Below are positions 51,403 to 59,779 of a stretch of 64,000 bases of DNA, piece by piece; the first letter of the stretch is position 1; every line of letters starts with the position of its first letter. The notes beneath the pieces are model-generated. The model did no database searches. It saw nothing but the letters and a program-made list of their open reading frames with translations, and was not told the origin of the DNA. A program made the translations under genes and the position numbers. This stretch comes from an uncultured Pedobacter sp. (GTDB lineage Bacteria; Bacteroidota; Bacteroidia; Sphingobacteriales; Sphingobacteriaceae). The stretch covers positions 1 to 64,000 of the forward strand of contig NZ_CAJYOJ010000088.1 in the NCBI RefSeq assembly GCF_913776295.1, read 5' to 3'.

Positions 51403-52104
51403 ATGAAAAATACAGTATTGTTTTCCAGGATATTCTTTCTTGTTGCGTGTGCTATTTTAATCAGCTCGTGCATCAAAAACAATAATTTCATTAAAGGAGA
51501 TGCTAAAATCCGCTTTTTTCAGGTGGCTTCTACCGATACCACCCAAAATTTTTATTTAAACGGAAGGCAGATCGGTGCCTCGGTAGCCTACAATACCAAT
51601 ACAAGTTATGTGGTTATACCTGGCGATTCTGTTGTTAACATCACCAGCAAAAATATTGGCACGGGTATAGATGTTGCTTCCTTGACAGGTCAGAAATTTA
51701 AAATCGGTGAGAATTATTCTGTTTTTTATCTTAAGGAAGCCATTGATAAGCCCGCAAAGTTAAAAGTATATCAGGACGATGTGAGGCCAGATCTGGATTC
51801 TGCCAAGCTAACACTTTTGAATCTGGGCTATACACTTGGTTCTAAAATTGTGATCACCGATAGTACAAATACAGCTAAACCAACTGAATCTTTACTGGGT
51901 TATGGTGAGATGAAAACTTTTAAAGTAAAAGTAAATAAGAACATGAGATATGCTTTTAAATTATCCAGTCCCACTGCAACAAATCCACCACCTGTGGTTA
52001 CGCGCTTAGATTCGGTGACGATTAATAAGGGTAGGGTTTATCTGATATTGTTTGATGGTGATAAAAAGGGAGAGCTTAAAAATCGGATCATCCCTGCAAA
52101 CTAA
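51403..52104 (+). CDS. DUF4397-like lipoprotein, paralogue of the preceding gene
   Basis: A 233-residue lipoprotein: lipobox ILISSCIKNN, then GDAKIRFFQVASTDTTQNFYLNGRQIG (compare the neighbour's VNASAADVHQDFYLDNEKL) and a second repeat SAKLTLLNLGYTLGSKIVITD. ATG 51403 starts the signal peptide; the longer frame from the TTG at 51358 adds non-signal sequence. Only 56 nt separate it from the first paralogue's stop. Confidence 0.85.
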   Translation: MKNTVLFSRIFFLVACAILISSCIKNNNFIKGDAKIRFFQVASTDTTQNFYLNGRQIGASVAYNTNTSYVVIPGDSVVNITSKNIGTGIDVASLTGQKFKIGENYSVFYLKEAIDKPAKLKVYQDDVRPDLDSAKLTLLNLGYTLGSKIVITDSTNTAKPTESLLGYGEMKTFKVKVNKNMRYAFKLSSPTATNPPPVVTRLDSVTINKGRVYLILFDGDKKGELKNRIIPAN

Positions 52105-52146
52105 TTATTTATTACAATTTAAAGCATATAATTCTTTTACTATGCT

Positions 52147-52154
52147 TACTTTTG
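52147..52154 (+). promoter_or_regulatory. DedA gene promoter -7 element (TACTTTTG)
   Basis: A perfect TAnnTTTG ending 16 nt before the TTG start of the DedA-family gene; this supports the TTG start. Confidence 0.55.
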
Positions 52155-52170
52155 CCCAAAATCAGATAAA

Positions 52171-52857
52171 TTGGAACTACTACAGCAGCTTTTAGATTTT
52201 ATTCTCCATATTGATGTTCATTTAGCCCAGATTGTTAACGAATATCGCACCTGGACCTACCTTATTTTATTTCTGATCATTTTTGCCGAAACCGGTTTTG
52301 TGGTAACTCCGTTCCTTCCCGGCGATTCTTTACTTTTTGCCATGGGTGCTTTAATTGCGGGCGAACATGAAACAGGTTTAAATATTTGGATTATGCTCCT
52401 GATATTAATCGTTGCTGCAATTTTAGGAAATACCGTTAATTATAAATTGGGAAGTGTTTTGGGGGCCGGAGTATTCAAAGAGAAAAACAAAATTTTAAAA
52501 CTTAAATATTACCATCAATCCCACGAATTTTTCGAAAAACATGGTGGTAAAGCCATTATGCTCAGCCGGTTTTTACCGATTTTCAGGACGATAGCCCCTT
52601 TTGTTGCCGGGATAGCTAAAATGCCATTCGGCCGTTTCACATATTATAACATCATTGGTGGGGTTACCTGGATTTTTGCCTTATTAATTGGCGGTTATTT
52701 ACTAGGACAGATTCCGGCAATTAAAAATAATTTTGAAATTGTAATCATCTTTATTGCAGTCGTAACATTTGTTCCTGCCATTTGGGCGGCTATTAGGAGC
52801 CGCTTACAACCTAAAAAGGTAGAAAAAATGATTGAAGGAGAGAATCCTAACGAGTAA
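52171..52857 (+). CDS. DedA/SNARE-associated family membrane protein
   Basis: A 228-residue inner-membrane protein of the DedA (VTT domain) family, implicated in lipid (undecaprenyl phosphate) scrambling and membrane homeostasis. Signature: FAETGFVVTPFLPGDSLLFAMGAL (about 40-63) and the later HGGKAIMLSRFLPIFRTIAPFVAGIAKMPFGRF (about 125-157) with conserved Arg and Pro. Five or six hydrophobic segments are visible. The start is TTG 52171; no ATG precedes the first helix, and a -7 element stands just upstream. Confidence 0.92.
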   Translation: MELLQQLLDFILHIDVHLAQIVNEYRTWTYLILFLIIFAETGFVVTPFLPGDSLLFAMGALIAGEHETGLNIWIMLLILIVAAILGNTVNYKLGSVLGAGVFKEKNKILKLKYYHQSHEFFEKHGGKAIMLSRFLPIFRTIAPFVAGIAKMPFGRFTYYNIIGGVTWIFALLIGGYLLGQIPAIKNNFEIVIIFIAVVTFVPAIWAAIRSRLQPKKVEKMIEGENPNE

Positions 52858-53814
52858 CTAAAGTTCCCTGCCGATCAGTATTCCTTTTTGATATTGATTT
52901 TCAGTCTCTTTTTCTGCGCGTTGTTCGTTTGGCAATAATTCGATTTTAATCAGGTTTTGAAGCACTGGTTGTCCGGCATCTACCCAGGCCGAATACCAAA
53001 ACGAACCTGTGGTTAATATGGCCGCTCGCATCTGTTTTTCGACCATATTGTTCATCTTATCGTGATAGGCCTTTGCATATGCCCTGGAGTATTGTTTAAG
53101 CACGGTATGGTTCCGTTCTGAAAAACTGTACTTTTCGCTCGCAGGGAATGATGCATTTAACTCCGCTTCAAAGCTTAAAACCGTATCAACCAAACTATGG
53201 GTATGTTTAATTACTTTCCATATTTCCTGCAATGGGTTTTCAATATAATGCGCTTTTCCCACAACAAAATTGTATTGAGTTGAAAACAATTCGGGTAAAC
53301 GACTCTCCCAAAACGCATGTATACCAACCTGATTGGTAAGCTGACCATTGTGGTTGGCAGTAGTGTGTAAAGGAACATGTGCATCTGCAATGTAATGCCC
53401 AAGGTCTGCAGAATATTTCAGGATTTTTAATGAATCGCGCGTTTTAAAGGCTTTCACCAAACCATAGTAGCTTCGTTGTATCTGCCATGGGACAATACCG
53501 TCCGTATTCAGCTTTTTTAGTCCGTATTTTGCAAGTGCATCGTCCCATTTTTCTGGAATGCTATCAATATTTTGCTCATAATTTTCTACATCGAGGTAGT
53601 GTCTTGGTGCTTCAAGGGTATCTGCATACCTGCGTTTATCAGCATCAACGGCATGCTCGGTAATGTATCTGATATTTTTTTTGTAGAAACCGACCATGTC
53701 TCCAGGCAAAGTAAAAACAGCAAGGTTGTTTATCCTTTGATGTGCAAAGAAACCCCAGGAGGTACAAAGAAATATAGGGATGATTAACGCGGCTAAAATC
53801 GTTAATCTTTTCAT
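52858..53814 (-). CDS. zinc-dependent phospholipase C/S1-P1 nuclease-like hydrolase
   Basis: A 318-residue exported metal hydrolase. Signal peptide 1-19, mature N-terminus WGFFAHQRIN, where the Trp and His are the first Zn ligands of this superfamily. Further ligands lie in ADLGHYIADAHVPLHTTANHNG (about 132-153) and NQVGIHAFWESRLPE. Substrate (phospholipid or nucleic acid) cannot be separated by sequence. ATG 53814 begins the signal peptide; the frame is open 32 codons further but that part is not signal-like. The -7 element CAAATATA/TATATTTG (53818-53825) ends 3 nt before ATG. Confidence 0.9.
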   Translation of the reverse strand: MKRLTILAALIIPIFLCTSWGFFAHQRINNLAVFTLPGDMVGFYKKNIRYITEHAVDADKRRYADTLEAPRHYLDVENYEQNIDSIPEKWDDALAKYGLKKLNTDGIVPWQIQRSYYGLVKAFKTRDSLKILKYSADLGHYIADAHVPLHTTANHNGQLTNQVGIHAFWESRLPELFSTQYNFVVGKAHYIENPLQEIWKVIKHTHSLVDTVLSFEAELNASFPASEKYSFSERNHTVLKQYSRAYAKAYHDKMNNMVEKQMRAAILTTGSFWYSAWVDAGQPVLQNLIKIELLPNEQRAEKETENQYQKGILIGREL

Positions 53815-53817
53815 ACT

Positions 53818-53825
53818 CAAATATA
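53818..53825 (-). promoter_or_regulatory. phospholipase-like gene -7 element (TATATTTG)
   Basis: A perfect TAnnTTTG on the minus strand, 3 nt before the ATG. It implies a leaderless mRNA; no -33 TTG lies at ideal spacing. Confidence 0.5.
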
Positions 53826-53939
53826 AAAAAAAAGGAATGCAATTTGCTTTTTTTACAATAAGGAATATGGAAGTTTCTAAACGAATAAATTGATGAAAAT
53901 GATACAGCAATGAAGATCTCGATATTTTAACATCTGTGT

Positions 53940-53959
53940 TTTGAGCTCATGAGCTCAAA
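53940..53959. promoter_or_regulatory. 20-bp perfect palindrome upstream of the phospholipase-like gene
   Basis: TTTGAGCTCA and its complement with no spacer. It is about 125 nt upstream of the ATG and looks like the binding site of a dimeric regulator. There is no T-run, so it is not a terminator. Confidence 0.4.
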
Positions 53960-54084
53960 CTGAGGCATAATTTATGCATCATGATCAGAATAGATAGGCT
54001 ATATTATTTTTGATAATTTTTATAATATGTTAAACATAAAGATTCTTGCAGAAGCAATGGCTTTCGCAGATTGAACATAAGTAC

Positions 54085-54645
54085 TTATGGATTTCCACGT
54101 CTAGCTACATGAATAATGTATCTCCATTCATCGTCTATTAAGGTGTCTTTTGCTGTCGACTTTAGTGGCAAATTTTCCGGAGCATTCCAAACCAGGCTTT
54201 CGTAAATATCAGAATTGTTTTTCTCATCAAAACGATGCCCCACAGACATGTCAATCATTCCATTCCTATTTATGCTAAATCCAGTAATCTTACCTTTTTT
54301 TATAGCATAAAAAGCACTATCGAGTTTCGGTAAAATAAATTCAGGTACGTTATTGAAGTTAATCTCTTGCTGAATAAAATGGTTTTCCTTCTCATCATCA
54401 TGTAAAAAGGTGAACTCGTCGATCTCTTCAGAGTGGTTAACTTGAGCCTTCCTAAAATTAATAATGGTATCCAAATGCTCAACTATCAGATTATTTAGTT
54501 TTTTGTATGCAGCTAAATCATTAATTACGGCCTGATCAAAATTAGTTTGTTGCATGATTTCAATTTGTTTGGTTTTGCTTTTGCATGAAGCAATTATAGC
54601 TACCAGGAAAGTAAGGGTTACGATTAGCGCGCTTTCAATTTTCAT
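54085..54645 (-). CDS. hypothetical lipoprotein
   Basis: A 186-residue protein with a lipobox (VAIIASCKSKT; Cys21). The mature part starts with a charged helix (QTNFDQAVINDLAAYKKLNNLIVEHLDTI), then strands (FVLPKLDSAFYAIKKGKITGFSI-like). No family recognised. Its start has no clear promoter, and it is isolated by about 270 nt on the side of the phospholipase-like gene and by about 320 nt upstream. Confidence 0.7.
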   Translation of the reverse strand: MKIESALIVTLTFLVAIIASCKSKTKQIEIMQQTNFDQAVINDLAAYKKLNNLIVEHLDTIINFRKAQVNHSEEIDEFTFLHDDEKENHFIQQEINFNNVPEFILPKLDSAFYAIKKGKITGFSINRNGMIDMSVGHRFDEKNNSDIYESLVWNAPENLPLKSTAKDTLIDDEWRYIIHVARRGNP

Positions 54646-54965
54646 ATGGGAGGGTTAATTCTAGATCTGTACCTAATGATTAATTATATGTAAAAATATC
54701 AATTTAAGTTAATAAACAAAAGTAGATGAGAGATATTAAGGTTCTTGATCAGGGCGCACCAGCTATATTTATGTATGATGATTTAGTTCATTTGTTAATC
54801 AGATGTACAACTCAAAAGTACTTTCTGTATTTATTTCACAGAATGGATTAGTTCCCATCCTTGATAGGGAGGGGCGGTAGTGATTACTTGTTTTTTAATC
54901 GCTTTACAAACCAGCTCATTATATTTGGATTTAATCACGTAAAGTAAATTTACGTACGCTGATTT
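54646..54965. other. intergenic region without recognised gene
   Basis: AT-rich. The only structure noted is a small hairpin ACGTAAA-GTAAA-TTTACGT at 54937-54955, just 3' of the minus-strand gene at 54966. It has no T-run. No coding frame or repeat was identified. Confidence 0.45.
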
Positions 54966-55475
54966 TTAAGAAGAATGCAGTTTACGCTTCTGCAAAATTG
55001 CCAGTAGATCGGCCTTTCTAATGTTGAGCATGTCAATATCTATCCATAATAAATATGGTTTTGAACTAAACACATCATTAAGGTAGGCAATTAAAGAAGC
55101 ACAATTTTTAAGTGTTGTGGTTTTGTACTGACCAGGGTTATCGACCTTTATTAAAATTGAATCGGTTCGGTACAGCCCTGTTTGGAAACCTGTAATTTCA
55201 TTCCATGGAATGCTCACAGTTTTTGCTATCGTAAAGTTTATTAATCCTTCCTTACTCAACTTTAAAGCTACCTCTCCCGTTATCGACTTTTTTAATTGTA
55301 AAATTCGTTCTGCAAGAATAATTAATATGAAAATAATCCTTATCACGCATATTATTTTAATCGGCAGATAGGAGTGAAAGAGAAAAAATATTAAAAGCGC
55401 CAAACCCAAAATACATAAAACGATACTGAAAATGATATTACTTTTTTTAAATCTGATTTCAATAACATCGTTCAT
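54966..55475 (-). CDS. STM3941-like membrane protein
   Basis: A 169-residue protein with two adjacent hydrophobic helices near 13-35 and 38-55, followed by a cytoplasmic PH-like beta domain: ALKLSKEGLINFTIAKTVSIPWNEITGFQTGLYRTDSILIKVDNPGQY. This plan (two helices, then a domain with WNEI) is that of the STM3941 family. No function is established. It is isolated in the sequence. Confidence 0.7.
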   Translation of the reverse strand: MNDVIEIRFKKSNIIFSIVLCILGLALLIFFLFHSYLPIKIICVIRIIFILIILAERILQLKKSITGEVALKLSKEGLINFTIAKTVSIPWNEITGFQTGLYRTDSILIKVDNPGQYKTTTLKNCASLIAYLNDVFSSKPYLLWIDIDMLNIRKADLLAILQKRKLHSS

Positions 55476-55569
55476 CTTAATCTGCTAAGTTTGGTGCTAA
55501 ATAGATCGAATTTAAGGGTTAAATTGCATCAACATAGGAGTAGAATATTCTTCGGCAAAAGAAATAATC

Positions 55570-56601
55570 TTATTTATTTAGCGCTTTTTTTACATCCGGA
55601 GCAATTTTCGTCCCAAAAATCTCTATAGACTTCATCATTGCAGCATGGGAGGGGCCACCAACATCCATATGAGCAGAAAAGCGTGTCAACCCGAAGGTTT
55701 CTTGCATGGCCAAAATTTTATCTATCGATTCGTTCGCGTCGCCGATAATTAAAGCCCCACTACTGCTTCTGCCACCATCAAACTGATTGCGTTGGTAAGG
55801 TGCCCAACCACGCGATCGGCCAATGCGGTTCATCTGAGCCGAATAAAGGGGGTAATAATAATCTGCAATATCTTGGCTGTTTTCACCGAATAATGAATGC
55901 ATATGAACACCTACTTCAAACTTACTCTTGTCATGTCCATAAGCTTCATAAACACGCTTATAATAATCAAATAGTGGCTTAAATTGTATGGGCTGACCGC
56001 CAATAATGGCAAACATCACGGGTAATCCCAATCTGCCGGCACGTTCTACCGATTCTGGTGTTCCGCCAACGGCTACCCAAATTTTTAAATTATCATTTAC
56101 TGCTCTTGGCAAAACTTCCTGGTTGTTCAGTTCCGGCCTGAATTTACCTTTCCAGCTGAGTTTAGGTTCCTTATTTATTTTAAGAAGTAGTTCCAGTTTT
56201 TCCTCATATAGTTCATCATAGTCTTGAAGGTTATAACCGAACAGAGGAAAAGATTCGATAAAACTTCCGCGACCAGCCATTAACTCGGCTCTTCCATTCG
56301 AAATCAAATCAATGGTTGCAAAATTTTGATATAGTTTAACAGGGTCAGATGAACTTAAAACCGAAACAGCACTGCTCAATTTGATGTTTTTGGTTACTGT
56401 GGCAGCAGCGGCGAGTATAATTTCAGGACTTGATACGGCATAATCAGGACGATGATGCTCGCCAATGCCGTAGAAATCTAGACCAACCTCATCCATTAGT
56501 TTTATTTCTGCTATAATCTCCTGAAGTCTTTGTTGTGCGGGTTGAATTTCTCCTTTTGCATTAATCTGCAAATCGCCAAACATACCGATACCTAATTCCA
56601 T
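55570..56601 (-). CDS. luciferase-like (LLM class) flavin-dependent oxidoreductase
   Basis: A 343-residue TIM-barrel flavin monooxygenase-like protein: MELGIGMFGDLQ at the start, DEVGLDFYGIGEHHRPDYAVSSPEIILAAAA (about 40-70), the flavin-binding strand NGRAELMAGRGSFIESFPLFGYN (about 105-128), and LKIWVAVGGTPESVERAGRLGLP. F420 versus FMN use cannot be told, though FMN is expected in this group. ATG 56601 is chosen; the frame is open 25 codons further upstream without sense. Substrate unknown. Confidence 0.9.
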   Translation of the reverse strand: MELGIGMFGDLQINAKGEIQPAQQRLQEIIAEIKLMDEVGLDFYGIGEHHRPDYAVSSPEIILAAAATVTKNIKLSSAVSVLSSSDPVKLYQNFATIDLISNGRAELMAGRGSFIESFPLFGYNLQDYDELYEEKLELLLKINKEPKLSWKGKFRPELNNQEVLPRAVNDNLKIWVAVGGTPESVERAGRLGLPVMFAIIGGQPIQFKPLFDYYKRVYEAYGHDKSKFEVGVHMHSLFGENSQDIADYYYPLYSAQMNRIGRSRGWAPYQRNQFDGGRSSSGALIIGDANESIDKILAMQETFGLTRFSAHMDVGGPSHAAMMKSIEIFGTKIAPDVKKALNK

Positions 56602-57054
56602 ATTGATAAATTTTTTTAACAAAGTTAAGGACTGGAGGTTTATTGGTTTTTGATGTATGGTAAGAAAAAAGGACAAATTTATATGGGAAGATCGTCCTCA
56701 ATTGTAGTTTAGCGAAATGCCCGCCTGTGATAGGTCTCCCTTACAGGCCGCTTGAAATCTGCCATGATAGATTTCTCGGCTACGTTACACTTCGCTCGAA
56801 ATGATGACCCCACACAGTATATTATCTACAATCAACCTTATTTCGAAGAAGTCAATCCACTATAAACGCCTCCAATTATTTCGCTCATTTTTAAAATATC
56901 CAGGATTTCCATCGGGTGAAGATCTTCAGCAGATTTGGAATGTATTGGTCTTAATAGTTAAAAGGATTCTAAAACAAGTTCAGAATGACATGTCAAAAAT
57001 GAAATTACCGCCTGAAAACTGCAAATTAAAAATTGCCAACTGCCCACTGAAAAC
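56602..57054. repeat. intergenic stretch with GTCAT-type repeat, copy 4
   Basis: A degenerate copy (about 56692-56807): ATCGTCCTCAATTGTAGTTT, GAAATGCCCGCCTGTGATAGG, AGATTTCTCGGCTACGTTAC and CGCTCGAAATGATGACC. Beyond it to 57054 there are words such as CTGAAAACTGCAAATTAAAA typical of spacers. An open frame of 124 codons spans this area but has no protein character. Confidence 0.65.
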
Positions 57055-58911
57055 TTACTCTATCTTCTTGCCTTTCATGGCTGTAGAAATAGCAGCATCC
57101 ATTACGCGCTCGGCAAAAGGGCGGGTAAATTCGTTCAGTTCGTCGGCTTTTTTAAGAATTGTATCTTTATCCTGACTGCCCAAAGCTGTTTTAAGCGCTT
57201 CGATATGTGTTTTAGTTTCTGCTATTTCTGCCTCGGTCAAATGCTCAGCATGTTTTTCGATAAAGCGTTCGGCTGTGTATTGCAATTGCTCACCCTCGCT
57301 TCTGGCTTCAATCAGCATTCTTTGCTGTACATCACTTTGTGCGTGCTCAATACTATCCAAAAGCATTTTTTCAACGGTATCATCACTTAAGCCATAACTA
57401 GGCGTAATCTCAATCTCTTGTTTTACACCAGAACGCAGTTCTATCGCCTGTACAGTTAAAATACCATCTGCGTTTAAAAGGAAATTGATATCTACTTTAG
57501 GTAAACCCGCCGGCATAGCCGGGATTCCCTTTAAATCGAACTCAGCAAGTTTACGGTTTTCTTTAACCAGATCGCGTTCGCCCTGGTAAACAGAAATTTT
57601 CATGTTTACCTGGCCATCAACTGAAGTGGTATACTGCCGGCCGGCCTTGGTTGGTACTTTGCTATTACGCGCAATAATGACATCCATTAAACCACCCATG
57701 GTTTCGATACCCAAAGATAGCGGGGTTACGTCCAGCAGTAAAATGTCAGAGCGGTTTCCGGCCAATACATCAGCCTGGATGGCTGCGCCTAAAGCCACTA
57801 CTTCATCGGGATTAATATTGTCTTGAGGTTTTTTGCCGAAGAAATGCTCCACTGCCTGCTTTACATAGGGTGTACGGGTAGAACCTCCTACTAAAATAAC
57901 CTCGTCTATATCATTTGCAGATAAATCTGCATCTTTCAGTGCGTTTTTGCAGGCTGTAATGGTTTCTTCCACTTTTGCAGCAATCAATTGCTCAAAAGTT
58001 TGCCTATCAAGTGTACACCAGATTTCGCCCACTTTTTCATTATATAAATTTTGGCTTGATAAGGCTTTTTTTGCTGCCTCGGCCTGTAGCCTAAGCGTTT
58101 GCATCAAAACATTGTTTTGAGCCAGCGCAGTTACTTCAAGTTTGTTCTGAGCAATCCAGTATTCTAAAATAGCCCGGTCAAAATCATCGCCGCCTAAGTA
58201 AGTGTTTCCATTGGTGGCCAATACTTCAAAAATCCCATTTTGGATCTGTAGGATAGAAACATCAAAAGTACCTCCGCCTAAATCGTAAACGGCAATTGTT
58301 TTTTGTTGCGAAGGATCTAAACCAATTCCATAAGCCAAACTGGCTGCGGTAGGTTCATTAACAATACGCATTACATCTAAACCTGCCAGTTTTCCGGCAT
58401 CGCGGGTGGCCTGGCGCTGACTATCGTTAAAATAAGCCGGAACAGTAATTACAGCCCTGTTAACCGGTGTTTTTAAGGCATGCTCAGCTCTTGCTTTTAG
58501 CTCTTTTAATATCTCTGCAGATAATTCGATCGGTGTATAAAAACGGTTTCCGGCCTGGATTTTTACCAATGCATCGGTATCGTCATCGATAATTTTATAT
58601 GAAAAAGTAGCGGCATGATCAGCTACATCTTTATACGAGCGACCCAATAATCTTTTAACCGAAAATATGGTGTTCGATGGATCAGTGGTTAAAAATTCTT
58701 TAGCTTCGTTACCGACAACTGCTTCGTTCTGGTTGTTGAAATAAACCACCGATGGCACCAATACGCCTTTGCCAGAATCGTTAATGACCTGAGGATTCTT
58801 ATCGGGATTAATAAATGCAACCAAACTATTGGTGGTACCTAAATCTATTCCGACGATAATTTCTTCCTTTTGAAACGAACCTGTAGCAAGGTTAATCGAT
58901 ATTTTTGCCAT
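57055..58911 (-). CDS. hscA: Hsp70-type Fe-S cluster assembly chaperone
   Basis: A 618-residue Hsp70. ATPase domain: VGIDLGTTNSLVAFI (about 20-34), VPAYFNDSQRQATRDAGKLAGLDVMRIVNEPTAASLAYGIG (about 160-200), YDLGGGTFDVSIL and VGGSTRTPYVKQAV. Substrate domain from about 395 (LLDVTPLSLGIETMGG). The N-terminus has 19 residues before the first strand (SINLATGSFQKEEI), as in HscA, and the length matches HscA (616) rather than DnaK (about 638); the short helical end lacks DnaK's acidic tail. No isc or suf genes are next to it. A -7 element ends 5 nt before ATG. Confidence 0.88.
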   Translation of the reverse strand: MAKISINLATGSFQKEEIIVGIDLGTTNSLVAFINPDKNPQVINDSGKGVLVPSVVYFNNQNEAVVGNEAKEFLTTDPSNTIFSVKRLLGRSYKDVADHAATFSYKIIDDDTDALVKIQAGNRFYTPIELSAEILKELKARAEHALKTPVNRAVITVPAYFNDSQRQATRDAGKLAGLDVMRIVNEPTAASLAYGIGLDPSQQKTIAVYDLGGGTFDVSILQIQNGIFEVLATNGNTYLGGDDFDRAILEYWIAQNKLEVTALAQNNVLMQTLRLQAEAAKKALSSQNLYNEKVGEIWCTLDRQTFEQLIAAKVEETITACKNALKDADLSANDIDEVILVGGSTRTPYVKQAVEHFFGKKPQDNINPDEVVALGAAIQADVLAGNRSDILLLDVTPLSLGIETMGGLMDVIIARNSKVPTKAGRQYTTSVDGQVNMKISVYQGERDLVKENRKLAEFDLKGIPAMPAGLPKVDINFLLNADGILTVQAIELRSGVKQEIEITPSYGLSDDTVEKMLLDSIEHAQSDVQQRMLIEARSEGEQLQYTAERFIEKHAEHLTEAEIAETKTHIEALKTALGSQDKDTILKKADELNEFTRPFAERVMDAAISTAMKGKKIE

Positions 58912-58916
58912 AGGCG

Positions 58917-58924
58917 CAAATTTA
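58917..58924 (-). promoter_or_regulatory. hscA promoter -7 element (TAAATTTG)
   Basis: A perfect TAnnTTTG on the minus strand, ending 5 nt before the ATG; a leaderless transcript is predicted. The seven-copy repeat lies just upstream. Confidence 0.55.
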
Positions 58925-58974
58925 CAATATTGTTCCTAGCTTTCAGAACCTGAATGTTTTTTAAAAGTCAATTA

Positions 58975-59779
58975 GTTTTGTTTGGAAGTCGGATGTCCGG
59001 AGACCGAAGTCGGAAGATGATGTGGTTATTAACGTAAAATTTTTATATTCTTATATCATCCTACCTCCGACTTTCGGACTTCTAACTTTATTTACCATAT
59101 AAGATATTTAAGAACATCGTAGGATTTGTAATGATCTTATACTTTAACTTCTATATCATCGGACCTCTGACCTTCGACTTTCGGAATCTTTACCATATAA
59201 GATATCAAAGAGCATGGTTGATTATAAATTACCCATTCTTTAGCTCTTATATCACCGGACCTCTGACTCCTGACTTTCGGACTGTTTACCATATAAGACA
59301 TTTAAGGGCATGGTGGAGCATAAAATTGCCCCCATTCTTTAGCTCTTATATCACCGGACCTCTGACTTCCGACTTTCGGACTGTTTACCATATAAGTCAT
59401 TTAAGAGCATGGTGGAGCATAAAATTGCCCCCATTCTTTAGCTCTTATATCACCGGACCTCTGACTCCTGACTTTCGGACTCTTTACCATATAATACATT
59501 CAAGAGCATGATGGAGCATAAAATTGCCCCCATTCCTTAACTCTTATATCACCGGACCTCTGACTTTCGTACTTCTAACTTTATTTACCATATAAGATAT
59601 TTAAGAACATAGTAGGATTTACAATGATCTTATACTTTAACTTCTATATCTTCGAACCTCTGACCTCCTGACCGTTGGCTTTATTTACCATATAAGGCAT
59701 TTAAGAACATCACAGGATTTAAACTAATCCTATAAATTTAGCCTCTATATCTTCCGACCTCTGACTTCCGACTTTCGGA
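58975..59779. repeat. about 99-bp tandem repeat, seven copies
   Basis: TTACCATATAA recurs at 59092, 59190, 59286, 59385, 59484, 59585 and 59685 (spacings 98, 96, 99, 99, 101, 100). Copies 3-5 are nearly identical. A unit reads TTACCATATAAGACATTTAA, then GAGCATGGTGGAGCATAAAA, TTGCCCCCATTCTTTAGCTC, TTATATCACCGGACCTCTGA and CTTCCGACTTTCGGACT. The final part is the TCGGACT heptad also seen at 27.9-28.1 kb. It fills the gap between hscA and the glycosyltransferase. Not CRISPR: units are contiguous without unique spacers. Confidence 0.92.

Noticed and set aside
56801..57175. 124-codon plus frame before hscA
   Set aside because: Its second half is antisense to the hscA 3' end and the first half is spacer sequence.
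59131..59511. 126-codon plus-strand frame over the 99-bp repeats with 33-residue repeated units
   Set aside because: The frame stays open only because the period is near 99; the units differ by 1-3 bases elsewhere and the peptide looks like no protein family.
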